A DNA stretch of 64,000 nt from Agreia pratensis (GTDB lineage: Bacteria > Actinomycetota > Actinomycetes > Actinomycetales > Microbacteriaceae): contig NZ_FXAY01000001.1 of assembly GCF_900177685.1 (NCBI RefSeq), positions 372,001 through 436,000 on the forward strand, in the 5' to 3' direction. The notes under the pieces are model-generated. The model was not told the DNA's origin, made no database searches, and saw only the letters and a list, made by a program, of their open reading frames with translations. Shown here one piece after another: positions 42,533 to 51,206 of this stretch. The translations under genes and the position numbers were made by a program. Position 1 is the first letter of the stretch, and every line of letters starts with the position of its first letter.

Positions 42533-42556
42533 GCTCGTCCTCTCTGAGCGACGAGC
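42533..42556. terminator. Possible bidirectional terminator hairpin between GT4 and LCP genes
   Basis: GCTCGTC and GACGAGC form a 7-bp stem around a 10-base loop in the 30-bp gap between two convergent stops. There is no T-run on either side, so strength is doubtful, but the position is right for both genes. Confidence 0.4.
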
Positions 42557-42560
42557 CGGC

Positions 42561-43925
42561 TCACTGCGTCGAGGTCTTCGACGAGCTGAGCACGAGAGCA
42601 TCCATCACGGACTGCCTCACGGAGTCCCAATCGGGATTCTCGGGGTCGACAGCCGGCGGAACGAGTTCGACAGAGTCGACCGGAAGATTCTTGGTCTTCA
42701 GGGCGAGGTCGAGGAAGTAAGCCAGAGTCGACTGGGGCACGTCGGTCTTCACGACGTCTGCACCCGCCTGGGCGATTCCCTGGAACTTGCTCAGCACGTT
42801 GGCCGGCTGGAATTGCGTCAGGATCGCTGTCTGGAGTTCACGCTGGCGGCCCATGCGGTCGTAGTCGCTGGTGGTGTGCCGGGAACGCGCATACCAAAGC
42901 GCTGTCGTACCGTCCATGTGCTGCTGGCCAGGCTCGATCCACCCCTCGACCTCGTTGAGGTTCTCGTCTCCGCCGATGGGCAGTCGCTCGGTGACGTTGA
43001 TGTCGACGCCGCCTAGAGCATCGATGAGTTGAGCGAAGCCCTGCATATCGATCAGCACGTAGTACTGAATCTTGATGTCGAGCGCACCCTCGATGGCGTC
43101 CTTCGTCGCCTCGATGCCCGCATTCGATCCTTCAGCCTCGGCATTCGGGTAGAGATCTTGGTCGTATGCCTCGACCCGCGGGTAGAGGAAGCTGATCTGG
43201 CAGTCGGAGCCACAGTCGTAGACGCCCGTGCCGTTCTCGTCATAGTCGGAGCCGATGAGGGGCGAGCCCTTCGGGAACGGAACCTGCTGCAGGTCACGCG
43301 GTATGCCGATCATCGTGGCCCGGCCCGTGTCTGCCTCGATGCTGACGACGGTCATACTGTCGGGGCGGAGCCCGTCGCGATCTGCTCCCGCATCTCCACC
43401 GAGCAGCAGGATGTTGTAGCGACCGTCGACGGGAGGCGCGGCATTCGCCTGCACCGCGAAGATCGAGGCGACCGTGTCGCGCGTCACATTCACGAGGTAC
43501 GCGCCGTAGCCGGCACCACCCGCGAAGAGCACCAAGAGCACCGTGGTGAACCCTGCGATCCATCCGCGGGCTTTGGGGCGCGTTCGCACGAGCCGCACCA
43601 GGCGCAGGGTATCGAGCGCAAGAACGACCCACAGGACGGCGTAGGCGATGAGCACGATCTGCACGGCCCACAGGCTCCACTCGTTGGTGAAGACCGAGAA
43701 GATCATCTGGGGCCAGATGAGATAGACCACGCCTGCCACGATCGCGAGTCCGACGAGGGCGAGCGTGCAGCCGAGGCCGAAGCGCCCGAGACGCCGACTG
43801 CCGGCGAGCACCTGCGCGGATCCGGGAAGCACGAAGTTGAGCACGACCAGAACCCACGCGCGAGCGGTCATCACTTTGGGAGAGGCCACATCCGGGTAGC
43901 GGATGGGGGCGTTGACTGTAGTCAT
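42561..43925 (-). CDS. LytR-CpsA-Psr (LCP) family glycopolymer ligase
   Basis: A 454-residue membrane-anchored enzyme that moves undecaprenyl-linked glycopolymer onto peptidoglycan on the outer face. Four hydrophobic segments lie before residue 150, more than the usual one; the LCP domain follows (about 168-420) with [57 protein letters not shown] and [20 protein letters not shown], containing the Arg and Asp residues that bind the pyrophosphate lipid. The start overlaps the purE stop as ATGA, so it is expressed with purine genes. Placed beside the glycan locus, it is a good candidate for final attachment. Confidence 0.9.
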   Translation of the reverse strand: MTTVNAPIRYPDVASPKVMTARAWVLVVLNFVLPGSAQVLAGSRRLGRFGLGCTLALVGLAIVAGVVYLIWPQMIFSVFTNEWSLWAVQIVLIAYAVLWVVLALDTLRLVRLVRTRPKARGWIAGFTTVLLVLFAGGAGYGAYLVNVTRDTVASIFAVQANAAPPVDGRYNILLLGGDAGADRDGLRPDSMTVVSIEADTGRATMIGIPRDLQQVPFPKGSPLIGSDYDENGTGVYDCGSDCQISFLYPRVEAYDQDLYPNAEAEGSNAGIEATKDAIEGALDIKIQYYVLIDMQGFAQLIDALGGVDINVTERLPIGGDENLNEVEGWIEPGQQHMDGTTALWYARSRHTTSDYDRMGRQRELQTAILTQFQPANVLSKFQGIAQAGADVVKTDVPQSTLAYFLDLALKTKNLPVDSVELVPPAVDPENPDWDSVRQSVMDALVLSSSKTSTQ

Positions 43926-44422
43926 AGGCGCGCTTGCAGGTCCTGGTTCTTCATTTCGACGGAAGCGGTGAGTTCTTCGCGGTAGTCGCCGAGCTTGCCT
44001 GCGAGGGTGTCATCGAAGGTCGAGAGAATGCTCACCGCGATGAGCCCGGCGTTCTTGGCGCCGCCGATCGACACAGTCGCGACGGGGATACCCGCGGGCA
44101 TCTGCACGATCGACAGGAGCGAGTCGAGGCCGTCGAGACGGGCGAGGGGAACGGGAACGCCGACGACCGGAAGGGTCGTGACCGCGGCGATCATTCCAGG
44201 CAGATGGGCGGCGCCACCGGCGCCGGCGATGATCACTTTGAGTCCGCGGTCGCGAGCGGTGCGCCCGTAATCGATCATCTTCTCGGGGGTGCGGTGAGCA
44301 GAGACGACCTGCACCTCGTGGGAGATACCGAAGTCGTTGAGAACAGCGACGGCGTCGGCCATCACAGAGAAGTCAGAGTCTGACCCCATGATGACACCGA
44401 CGAGAGGCGTAATAGCGGGCAT
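43922..44422 (-). CDS. purE: N5-carboxyaminoimidazole ribonucleotide mutase
   Basis: A 166-residue class I PurE, which converts N5-CAIR to CAIR in purine synthesis. [14 protein letters not shown] gives the substrate loop; [14 protein letters not shown] holds the conserved His; [20 protein letters not shown] and PVVGVPVPL are typical, as is [22 protein letters not shown] 44422 gives the normal length; the frame is open 20 codons further but that part is inside the purK-side gap and unlike the family. It follows purK after 16 bp, matching the two-step PurK-PurE pathway. Confidence 0.95.
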   Translation of the reverse strand: MPAITPLVGVIMGSDSDFSVMADAVAVLNDFGISHEVQVVSAHRTPEKMIDYGRTARDRGLKVIIAGAGGAAHLPGMIAAVTTLPVVGVPVPLARLDGLDSLLSIVQMPAGIPVATVSIGGAKNAGLIAVSILSTFDDTLAGKLGDYREELTASVEMKNQDLQARL

Positions 44423-44438
44423 TGGCCCATGGTAAACG

Positions 44439-45575
44439 TCAGTTCTGGAAGAAAGCCGCTGCGGCACGCGCCTCGAACACAACCTGATCGAGGTCGTCGC
44501 CGCCGGCGGTGACGTGTCCGACCTTGCGACCCGGGCGCGGGGCCTTGCCGTAGTTGTGGAACTTCACCGTGGGCTGATCAGCGAAGGCCGCGACATAGCG
44601 GTCGGCCAGCGTTCCTTCGACGGGCCCGCCGAGCACGTTGACCATCACCGACCAGGTGTCGCGGCATCCGGTCGCACCCAACGGAAGGTCGAGCACGGCT
44701 CGCAGGTGCTGCTCGAACTGGCTCGTGGTCGAACCGTCGATAGACCAGTGCCCGGTGTTGTGGGGGCGCATCGCCAGCTCGTTCACGAGAAGGCGTTCGT
44801 CGGTGGTTTCGAAGAGCTCCACCGCGAAGACTCCGGTCACGCCGACACCCTCCGCGATGGCCGTGGCGATGTCGGCGGCTACGTCGGCGACGCGGCCCGC
44901 ACTTCGCGGCGCGGGGGCGATGACCTCGGCGCAGACACCGTCTCGCTGCACTGACTCGACCACGGGCCACAACTGCATGTCGCCCGACGGTCGACGCGCG
45001 ACCATCTGAGCGAGCTCACGGCTGAAATCGACACGCTCTTCAGCAAGCAGCGCTCCCCCGTTGCCGTCTTCTGCGAGCGCGACAAACCAGTCGGCGACCT
45101 CGTCGGCGTGCGACACGACGCGCACGCCCTTGCCGTCATATCCACCGCGCGGCGTCTTCACGACGGCATGACCACCATTGTCTGCGATGAACGATGCAAG
45201 CTCGTCGGCATTCGACACGGCCGCCCAGACGGGAACCGGCACACCGAGCTGCTCGAGTTTCTCGCGCATCAGAATCTTGTCTTGCGCGTACAGCAGCGCA
45301 TCCGGCCCGGGCCGCACGTCGTGACCCGCCTCGACGAGCGCGTGCAGGATGGCCTGCGGCACGTGCTCGTGATCGAAGGTGATCACGTCGACGGTCTGCG
45401 CGAAAGCCATCACCGTCTCGAGGTCGAGATAGTCGCCCACCTCGGTCGCGGCGAGCGCGGCCGACGAACCGGCGTTCTCAGCCAGCACCTTGAGGTCGAT
45501 GCCGAGATTCACCGCCGCCGGAATCATCATTCGAGCCAGTTGACCGCCACCGATGACACCTACGCGATATTCCAC
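44439..45575 (-). CDS. purK: N5-carboxyaminoimidazole ribonucleotide synthase
   Basis: A 378-residue ATP-grasp enzyme that joins bicarbonate to AIR using ATP, just before Pur[14 protein letters not shown] is the N-terminal PurK signature; [17 protein letters not shown] is the ATP-grasp glycine loop; [20 protein letters not shown] and [20 protein letters not shown] hold metal and substrate residues. Length and order of domains are normal. It starts 9 bp after the small 68-residue gene and is followed by purE. Confidence 0.96.
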   Translation of the reverse strand: MEYRVGVIGGGQLARMMIPAAVNLGIDLKVLAENAGSSAALAATEVGDYLDLETVMAFAQTVDVITFDHEHVPQAILHALVEAGHDVRPGPDALLYAQDKILMREKLEQLGVPVPVWAAVSNADELASFIADNGGHAVVKTPRGGYDGKGVRVVSHADEVADWFVALAEDGNGGALLAEERVDFSRELAQMVARRPSGDMQLWPVVESVQRDGVCAEVIAPAPRSAGRVADVAADIATAIAEGVGVTGVFAVELFETTDERLLVNELAMRPHNTGHWSIDGSTTSQFEQHLRAVLDLPLGATGCRDTWSVMVNVLGGPVEGTLADRYVAAFADQPTVKFHNYGKAPRPGRKVGHVTAGGDDLDQVVFEARAAAAFFQN

Positions 45576-45584
45576 GCGTACAGC

Positions 45585-45791
45585 TTAGTTCGGGCGGCCC
45601 AGAATGCTGTCGGAGTGCTGTGCGACCCAGAGCTCGGCGAGGTGCAGGTCGGCCGCCTGATGAATCTCGACACCGTCGACCGTCTCGATGATGAACGGGC
45701 CCTCGCCATGACCCGAGGCCTCTCGAATATTCGCAACGTGCTCGTTGCCGACCCAGACCTGCTCGAGTTTTTCGCCTTTGAATTCCAACAT
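45585..45791 (-). CDS. Small acidic protein of unknown function, 68 residues
   Basis: The frame fits exactly between the PH-domain gene (9-bp gap) and purK (9-bp gap) on the same strand, which supports a real gene. The protein is soluble and acidic, beginning LEFKGEKLEQVWVGNEHVAN, with FIIETVDGVEIHQAADLHLA in the middle and no cysteine, membrane segment or known motif. The look is of a small beta-sheet protein. No function can be given; its fixed place beside purK suggests a link to the operon rather than to glycan synthesis. Confidence 0.72.
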   Translation of the reverse strand: MLEFKGEKLEQVWVGNEHVANIREASGHGEGPFIIETVDGVEIHQAADLHLAELWVAQHSDSILGRPN

Positions 45792-45800
45792 GGTGAGAGG

Positions 45801-46550
45801 CTACTCCGGCCGACGAGGCTGCTGCTCGTCCCACCACGGATTGTCTACATCCGGTCTCCGGAATCTCACAGCATGAGCCGGAACATGCTGCGCTTCGATG
45901 AGGTCTCCGATCACCTCGGACACCAGGTCTGCTCGATGCACGTCGCGCAGAACCGCGTACTCCCCCGGCGCCGTGCCGATGCGAACGTCTCCGGTGCGGA
46001 ACATCGCCTGCAGCACCGACTTGCGCACGGTCAGGTCACCGGCACGCGCGAGCATCACCTCGCTGCGGGTGTTCACCAGCAGTCCGCGGCGCAGAATGAT
46101 GCGTCGAGTGGTGAGCACGTAGCGCACGCTCAACCATTTCACGGCGGGAACGACAAAAAACAGAACGGCAAGCAGCGCGCCCGCGGCGAGCACAGACCAG
46201 TTCTGCCAATCCTCCGCGAACCATCCCGAGAAGTAGCCGGTCGCGCCGGCGATGACGATCAGAAAAATCGTGGGAAAGAACAGTCGCCGGCCGTGCGAGC
46301 GGAACTTGGCGACCACGCGCTCGGGTTCTGCCGGCTCGGGAGCCGGGCCCGTCGCATCCGGAGCGCCGTGAGCGTACTGGCCCTGGGCCGATTGGCCGTG
46401 GGGCCGGATGCGCTCGGTCACCACGGTCTCGTCATAGGCGCTCGGCGCCGGGGCGGCCGAGGAGCGCTCAGCGGCGAAGACCTCGGTCGGCGCGTCCGAA
46501 CCGTGGATGAGCGCACCGAAGCTCGGACGCGGGTGCTTCGGGGCGGGCAT
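45801..46550 (-). CDS. Bacterial PH-domain membrane protein
   Basis: A 249-residue protein. The first 80 residues are a low-complexity Pro/Ala/Gly region with no fold. Two hydrophobic segments follow (RRLFFPTIFLIVIAGATGYF and WSVLAAGALLAVLFFVVPAV), then a YdbS-type bacterial PH domain: SVRYVLTTRRIILRRGLL, SEVMLARAGDLTVRKSVLQ, and FRTGDVRIGTAPGEYAVLRD. This layout is that of bPH_2 proteins, whose function is poorly known (envelope stress or lipid binding proposed). It follows birA after 7 bp and continues the operon to purK. Confidence 0.84.
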   Translation of the reverse strand: MPAPKHPRPSFGALIHGSDAPTEVFAAERSSAAPAPSAYDETVVTERIRPHGQSAQGQYAHGAPDATGPAPEPAEPERVVAKFRSHGRRLFFPTIFLIVIAGATGYFSGWFAEDWQNWSVLAAGALLAVLFFVVPAVKWLSVRYVLTTRRIILRRGLLVNTRSEVMLARAGDLTVRKSVLQAMFRTGDVRIGTAPGEYAVLRDVHRADLVSEVIGDLIEAQHVPAHAVRFRRPDVDNPWWDEQQPRRPE

Positions 46551-46557
46551 GGGGCTA

Positions 46558-47385
46558 TTAAACCTTCAGGTGAGTGATATCCCCTGCGGCCACGACGACT
46601 CTCCAGCCATCCGAGTCGCGATCGATACCGATACGACCCAGCTCGTCGATCTCGCGAGCGATGCCCGAGACGACCTCTCCGCCGGGAAGCTCGGCCAGAA
46701 CGGGGCTGCCGAGTGTGCCGCACAGCGCTGTGACGAGGGCGTGCAAGCCGCTCTGCACGGCGTCGCCCTCAAAGCGCACGAAGTCGCGGTAGAGCCGCGA
46801 CAGATTGATGATGTAGCCCGCGAGCGCCGCATCGAGCGATGCGTGCTGCACTCCGGAGAGAAGCAGCGACGTTGCCGTGGAGACGGGAAGTTCGCTCTCT
46901 GTCAGCGAGATGTTGAGGCCTGCTCCGACGATGACCCCAGTCGACGGCACGAGCTCGCTGAGGATTCCGCTGACCTTGGCACCGTCGATCAGAACGTCGT
47001 TCGGCCATTTGAGCGAGGCGACCGGGTGGTGATGCACGCTCGTCGCGTGGCCCACTTCTCCCTCGATGAGCGAACGCACGACCTGGGTCATGGCGGCGCC
47101 CGCCATCAGCGGCAGCCAACCCAAGCTGTCGGGCGGCAGTACCGACGAACCGATCGGCTGCCGCAGCAGAACAGACACGGCGAGGCACTTGCCTGCAGGC
47201 GCGGTCCAGGTTCGGCCGAGTCTCCCCCTGCCCTGGGTCTGAGTGTCTGTAGCGACCACCGAGAGATCGGGCCAGGCCGAGGCATCCGGCCCTGTAGCGC
47301 GCTCGCGCAGCGCGTCGTTCGTCGAGCCGACGCTCGGAAGCCAGTCGAGACGCTCGGCGACCGCGGAACTGAGGGGCAGTTTCAT
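46558..47385 (-). CDS. birA: Biotin--[acetyl-CoA-carboxylase] ligase, monofunctional
   Basis: A 275-residue biotin protein ligase that activates biotin with ATP and attaches it to the lysine of BCCP, here the alpha subunit encoded at 59422. QTQGRGRLGRTWTAP is the adenylate-binding loop; ASLKWPNDVLIDGAKVSGIL holds the catalytic lysine; VIVGAGLNISLTESEL follows. There is no N-terminal helix-turn-helix, so it cannot act as a repressor as E. coli BirA does. ATG 47385 is favoured over ATG 47391 since AGGG lies eight bases before it. It is divergent from pccB across 129 bp. Confidence 0.93.
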   Translation of the reverse strand: MKLPLSSAVAERLDWLPSVGSTNDALRERATGPDASAWPDLSVVATDTQTQGRGRLGRTWTAPAGKCLAVSVLLRQPIGSSVLPPDSLGWLPLMAGAAMTQVVRSLIEGEVGHATSVHHHPVASLKWPNDVLIDGAKVSGILSELVPSTGVIVGAGLNISLTESELPVSTATSLLLSGVQHASLDAALAGYIINLSRLYRDFVRFEGDAVQSGLHALVTALCGTLGSPVLAELPGGEVVSGIAREIDELGRIGIDRDSDGWRVVVAAGDITHLKV

Positions 47386-47474
47386 AGGCATCACCCTAGG
47401 CGCAGCGCCTGTCGCTTGTCGGCACGGCGCACGGGCTCGAACCAATGGATGCGCGGCAAATTTGTAGCAATCAA

Positions 47475-47508
47475 CCAACGGTTGGCGGCGATGGCTGGCC
47501 GGTAGAGT
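47475..47508 (+). promoter_or_regulatory. Candidate pccB promoter with overlapping palindrome
   Basis: CCAAC-G-GTTGG (47475-47485) is an 11-bp perfect palindrome overlapping a -35-like TTGGCG (47482-47487). TAGAGT (47503-47508) could be the -10 box, ending six bases before the GTG start, so transcription would begin at or next to the start codon (leaderless). The birA start lies on the other side. No regulator is identified. Confidence 0.4.
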
Positions 47509-47514
47509 GAACCG

Positions 47515-49119
47515 GTGAGCGAAGACGTAACTGCACAGGCGCCGGACATGTACACCACAGCGGGCAAGCTGGTCGACCTGAAGAACAGGTACCACGAGGC
47601 CGTGACTGCGAGCGGTGAGGCGGCGATCGCCAAGCAGCACGCCCGCGGCAAGAAGACCGCCCGCGAGCGCATCGAAGAACTGCTCGACGCGGGATCGTTC
47701 GTCGAGATCGATGAGTTCGTGCGCCACCGCACCGTGGCCTTCGGCATGGAGAAGTCGCGCCCCTACGGCGACGCGGTCGTCACAGGAACGGGCACGATCC
47801 ACGGGCGCCAGGTCGCCGTGTACTCACAAGACTTCACGATCTTCGGAGGCTCGCTCGGCGAGGTGGCCGGCGAGAAGATCATCAAGGTCATGGATCTCGC
47901 CTTGAAGACCGGTGTGCCGATCATCGGCATGCTCGACTCCGGCGGGGCCCGCATTCAGGAGGGCGTTGTCGCCCTCGGCAAGTACGGCGAGATCTTCCGC
48001 CGCAACACGCAGGCGTCGGGTGTCATCCCTCAGATCTCGATCATCATGGGCCCGGCTGCCGGCGGCGCCGTCTACTCCCCCGCCCTCACCGACTTCGTGA
48101 TCATGGTCGACAAGACCAGCCAGATGTTCGTGACCGGCCCCGACGTGATCAAGACCGTCACCGGCGAAGACGTGGGCATGGAGGAGCTGGGCGGTGCGCT
48201 GACCCACAACACCGTCTCGGGTGTCTCGCACTACCTGGCGAGCGATGAGGAAGACGCTCTCGACTTCGCTCGCGGGCTGATCAGCTACCTGCCCGACAAC
48301 AATCTGTCGGATGCTCCGGTCTACGACAGCGAGGTCGAGCTCGAGATCACGGATGCCGATCGCAAGCTCAACACGCTCATCCCGGATTCGCCGAACCAGC
48401 CGTACGACGTGCACACCGTGATCGAGCACATCGTCGACAACGGCGAGTTCCTCGAGACGCAACCGCTCTACGCGCCCAACATCGTGGTGGGCTTCGCCCG
48501 GGTCGAGGGTCGCTCGGTGGGAATCGTCGCCAACCAGCCCAACGCCATGGCCGGAACTCTGAACATCGAGGCCGGCGAGAAGGCGGCGCGCTTCGTGCGG
48601 TTCTGCGACGCGTTCTCGATTCCGATCCTGACTCTGGTCGATGTGCCCGGCTACCTTCCGGGAACCGACCAGGAGTGGACCGGCGTCATCCGCCGCGGCG
48701 CGAAGCTGCTCTATGCCTACGCCGAGGCCACCGTTCCCCTCATCACGGTGATCACCCGCAAGGCCTACGGCGGCGCGTACATCGTGATGGGATCGAAGCA
48801 GCTCGGCGCCGACATCAACCTCGCGTGGCCCACCGCTGAGATCGCCGTCATGGGTGGCCAGGGCGCGGTCAACATCCTCTACCGCGGCGAGATCAAGCGG
48901 GCAGAAGAAGCCGGCGAAGACGTGGCCGCCGTGCGCACGCGGCTGGCCAACGAGTACACCTACAACGTGGCGTCGCCGTTCCTTGCTGCCGAGCGCGGGG
49001 AGCTCGACGGAGTGATCGAGCCGGCCGCCACCCGAGTCGCGGTCGTCAAGGCACTCCGGGCGCTCCGCACGAAGCGCGCGAGCCTCCCCACGAAGAAGCA
49101 CGGCAACATCCCGCTGTAG
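47515..49119 (+). CDS. pccB: Acyl-CoA carboxylase beta subunit (carboxyltransferase)
   Basis: A 534-residue carboxyltransferase that moves CO2 from carboxybiotin to acetyl- or propionyl-CoA, giving malonyl- or methylmalonyl-CoA. [20 protein letters not shown] opens the family; [40 protein letters not shown] and [18 protein letters not shown] form the first crotonase half with its oxyanion glycines; [20 protein letters not shown] and [20 protein letters not shown] form the second. Length is normal. The GTG start has no clear ribosome site and may be leaderless. It should work with the epsilon subunit (53749) and alpha subunit (59422). The substrate choice cannot be fixed by eye. Confidence 0.93.
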   Translation: MSEDVTAQAPDMYTTAGKLVDLKNRYHEAVTASGEAAIAKQHARGKKTARERIEELLDAGSFVEIDEFVRHRTVAFGMEKSRPYGDAVVTGTGTIHGRQVAVYSQDFTIFGGSLGEVAGEKIIKVMDLALKTGVPIIGMLDSGGARIQEGVVALGKYGEIFRRNTQASGVIPQISIIMGPAAGGAVYSPALTDFVIMVDKTSQMFVTGPDVIKTVTGEDVGMEELGGALTHNTVSGVSHYLASDEEDALDFARGLISYLPDNNLSDAPVYDSEVELEITDADRKLNTLIPDSPNQPYDVHTVIEHIVDNGEFLETQPLYAPNIVVGFARVEGRSVGIVANQPNAMAGTLNIEAGEKAARFVRFCDAFSIPILTLVDVPGYLPGTDQEWTGVIRRGAKLLYAYAEATVPLITVITRKAYGGAYIVMGSKQLGADINLAWPTAEIAVMGGQGAVNILYRGEIKRAEEAGEDVAAVRTRLANEYTYNVASPFLAAERGELDGVIEPAATRVAVVKALRALRTKRASLPTKKHGNIPL

Positions 49120-49126
49120 CCGCCCG

Positions 49127-49942
49127 CTACTCCGTGGCTGCGCCGCGCCAGTCGTCCGTCGTGAGGTGCGATCCGCCCTGCGGACCCATCTGAAGCATGC
49201 CGCCGTCGACGGCCCAGGATGCTCCGGTGACGTAACTCGAGGCGGGTGATGCGAGAAACGCGATCACCGACGCGATCTCGCCCGCGATGCCCGAGCGTCC
49301 GAGCGGGATTCCGGGTCGGTGCGTGCTGAACGCATCCTCGTCGGTCATGTCGTTCATGGGCGTGGCGATCTCGCCCGGAGCCACCGCGTTGACGGTGATG
49401 TCGTGCTGCCCCAGTTCGAGCGCCGCTGTCTTCAGCAGCCCGCCGAATCCATGCTTCGCCGCGTCATAGGCACTCGACCCGACCCGCGGCTGGTGTTCGT
49501 GCACACTCGTCACCCCGATGATGCGGCCCCCGGCCCCCTGTTCGACCATCGTCTTCGCGGCCGTCTGGATGGCGACAAAAGCTCCGTCGAGATCGGCGGC
49601 TATCGTGTGACGCCACGTCTCCAGGTCCATCTCGAGAAACGGTGCGACATCCATGACCCCGGCGTTGTTGACGAACACGTCGAGGCCACCGAGCTTCTCG
49701 ATGAGAGACGTGATCGTTCCAGAAACGGAGTCGAGCTCGCCGGTGTCGAGCTGCGCGATGTGGGCGTCGCGACCGAGCGAGCGCACCATGGCGGCCGTTT
49801 CGTCGGCGCCGTCGGAATCGGAGTGGAAGGTGATGCCGACATCCATGCCGGCCTCGGCGAGAGCGAGGGCGGTGGCGCGGCCGATGCCCGAGTTCGATCC
49901 GGTGACGATGGCGCGACGGGGTGAGAAGTTCGATGTACTCAT
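49127..49942 (-). CDS. SDR family oxidoreductase
   Basis: A 271-residue classical short-chain dehydrogenase. The cofactor loop is TGSNSGIGRATALALAEAG; VNNAGVMDVAPF, then GVTSVHEHQPRVGSSAYDAA with the catalytic Ser and Tyr and the Lys in AAKHGFGG; PGEIATPMND follows, and VTGASWAVDGGM ends the core. Closest in pattern to glucose dehydrogenase/3-oxoacyl-ACP reductase-like proteins. The substrate is unknown. ATG 49942 is used; the upstream frame has no family sequence. It converges on pccB with a 7-bp gap and so separates pccB from accE. Confidence 0.88.
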   Translation of the reverse strand: MSTSNFSPRRAIVTGSNSGIGRATALALAEAGMDVGITFHSDSDGADETAAMVRSLGRDAHIAQLDTGELDSVSGTITSLIEKLGGLDVFVNNAGVMDVAPFLEMDLETWRHTIAADLDGAFVAIQTAAKTMVEQGAGGRIIGVTSVHEHQPRVGSSAYDAAKHGFGGLLKTAALELGQHDITVNAVAPGEIATPMNDMTDEDAFSTHRPGIPLGRSGIAGEIASVIAFLASPASSYVTGASWAVDGGMLQMGPQGGSHLTTDDWRGAATE

Positions 49943-50050
49943 GTCTACGACGCTACGGCGACGACCGGCGCTGACGGCAGGGCTTGACGCACGCAAAGAC
50001 CGGCGCCCGGCGCACTCGGCGGCACCATAGAGACGCGAGCGCGCCTTTGA

Positions 50051-50087
50051 CGGGTGAACGCGCCGACCACGACGGCGCGTTCACCCG
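50051..50087. repeat. Perfect 14-bp inverted repeat in a divergent gap
   Basis: CGGGTGAACGCGCC (50051-50064) and GGCGCGTTCACCCG (50074-50087) are exact complements around a 9-base spacer, in the 272-bp region between the SDR gene and the AbiEi-like gene, upstream of both. A partial third copy, GGCGCGTT, lies at 50093. Upstream position and lack of a T-run make a terminator unlikely; an operator or structured leader is possible. Confidence 0.65.
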
Positions 50088-50214
50088 CTGATGGCGCGTT
50101 CGGCAGCCATATCGACTCGCCGTCCGCTCCTCCACCGACGTCGACCGCGGTGAACCGTTCACAGAGACGAGAGCACGGCAGGTCGGAGCCCGAATCCGAG
50201 GGCAAACTGTCGCC

Positions 50215-51201
50215 ATGCCTCAGAAGAACCCCGAAGACAGGCTCTTATACGTGCGTGAGCGCTCGTTACTCGTCGGTGACGATTCCGCTCTTCGGAGTCG
50301 AGCTGCGCGGGGCGAACTTCTGCGTATCAGCCACGGTGTTTATGCTCCTGAACAGGAATGGAACGCCTGGAACGCGGCCGAGCGCTACCGCGCTCGTGTC
50401 TTTGGCGTGGCCAACAGCCGGCGAGCGGATGTCGTGCTGTGGGGTTACTCCGCTGCGGCGTTGTGGCGTCTGCCGGTGATCGGGGCTTGGCCCGACGAGG
50501 TGCATCTCCTCACCGAGAAAGCACGTGGCGGTCGATCGCACGATCGCATTCGACGGCACGCTCTTGGCTTCGAGCATGCCGAACTCACGCTTCTCGATGG
50601 AGTACGCGTGACCGGTGCGGCGCGCACGGTCATCGATCTGGCCTCGTCTGCGCCCTTCATGTCAGCTGTGGCGGCTGCCGATTTTGCGCTGCACAACGAG
50701 ATGACGAACCACGACGAACTTCGGGCGATTCTCTCGGCGCTGGGACGATTCCGAGGTTCGTCGCGAGCCGCTCGTGTCGTCGACTTCGCAAGCCCCCTGG
50801 CGGAATCGGTAGCCGAATCGGCCGGTCGAGTCACAATGGCGCGCTGCCGGTTTCCGCAGCCCGAGCTTCAGAAGGAGTTCTGGGGCCCGAACGGAGAACA
50901 CGCCTTCGTGGACTATTGGTTTCGAGGCGCGAAGACCATCGGCGAAGTGGATGGTCGCGCCAAGTATGAGGATCCCGTGTTTCTGAGAGGGCGAACACCG
51001 GAACAGGCACTCTGGGATGAGAAGCTGCGCGAGGATTGGCTTCGTTTACAGAGCGACGGATTCGGTCGATGGGACTGGTCGATCGCCGTCTCCCCTCGTC
51101 GGCTCACGCAGCGGCTTCTTGAGATGGGAGTGCCCCAGGTGGCACCCAACCACCCCGACGCGTTCCACGTTCGGCCGTTGGATGACGAGAGGCGGCAGTG
51201 A
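50215..51201 (+). CDS. Orphan AbiEi-like antitoxin-domain protein with nuclease-like C terminus
   Basis: A 328-residue protein. Residues about 10-50 resemble the winged-helix of AbiEi-type antitoxins (LLVGDDSALRSRAARGELLR, then ISHGVYAP). VVLWGYSAAALWRLPVIG and TGAARTVIDLA, conserved in this family, follow. The C-terminal third, FVDYWFRGAKTIGEVDGRAK with YEDP, recalls DUF559/Vsr-like endonuclease-fold domains (D...E-x-DG-x-K). No AbiEii toxin gene is adjacent, so a type IV toxin-antitoxin pair is not complete. Proteins of this layout are common singletons in actinobacteria with unknown role. ATG 50215. It converges with the MprF-like gene at a 5-bp gap. Confidence 0.72.
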   Translation: MPQKNPEDRLLYVRERSLLVGDDSALRSRAARGELLRISHGVYAPEQEWNAWNAAERYRARVFGVANSRRADVVLWGYSAAALWRLPVIGAWPDEVHLLTEKARGGRSHDRIRRHALGFEHAELTLLDGVRVTGAARTVIDLASSAPFMSAVAAADFALHNEMTNHDELRAILSALGRFRGSSRAARVVDFASPLAESVAESAGRVTMARCRFPQPELQKEFWGPNGEHAFVDYWFRGAKTIGEVDGRAKYEDPVFLRGRTPEQALWDEKLREDWLRLQSDGFGRWDWSIAVSPRRLTQRLLEMGVPQVAPNHPDAFHVRPLDDERRQ

Positions 51202-51206
51202 GCGCG

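Noticed and set aside
50215-51201. Complete type IV toxin-antitoxin system
   Set aside because: The antitoxin-like gene has no AbiEii-type nucleotidyltransferase toxin gene beside it; neighbours are an SDR and an mprF-like gene.
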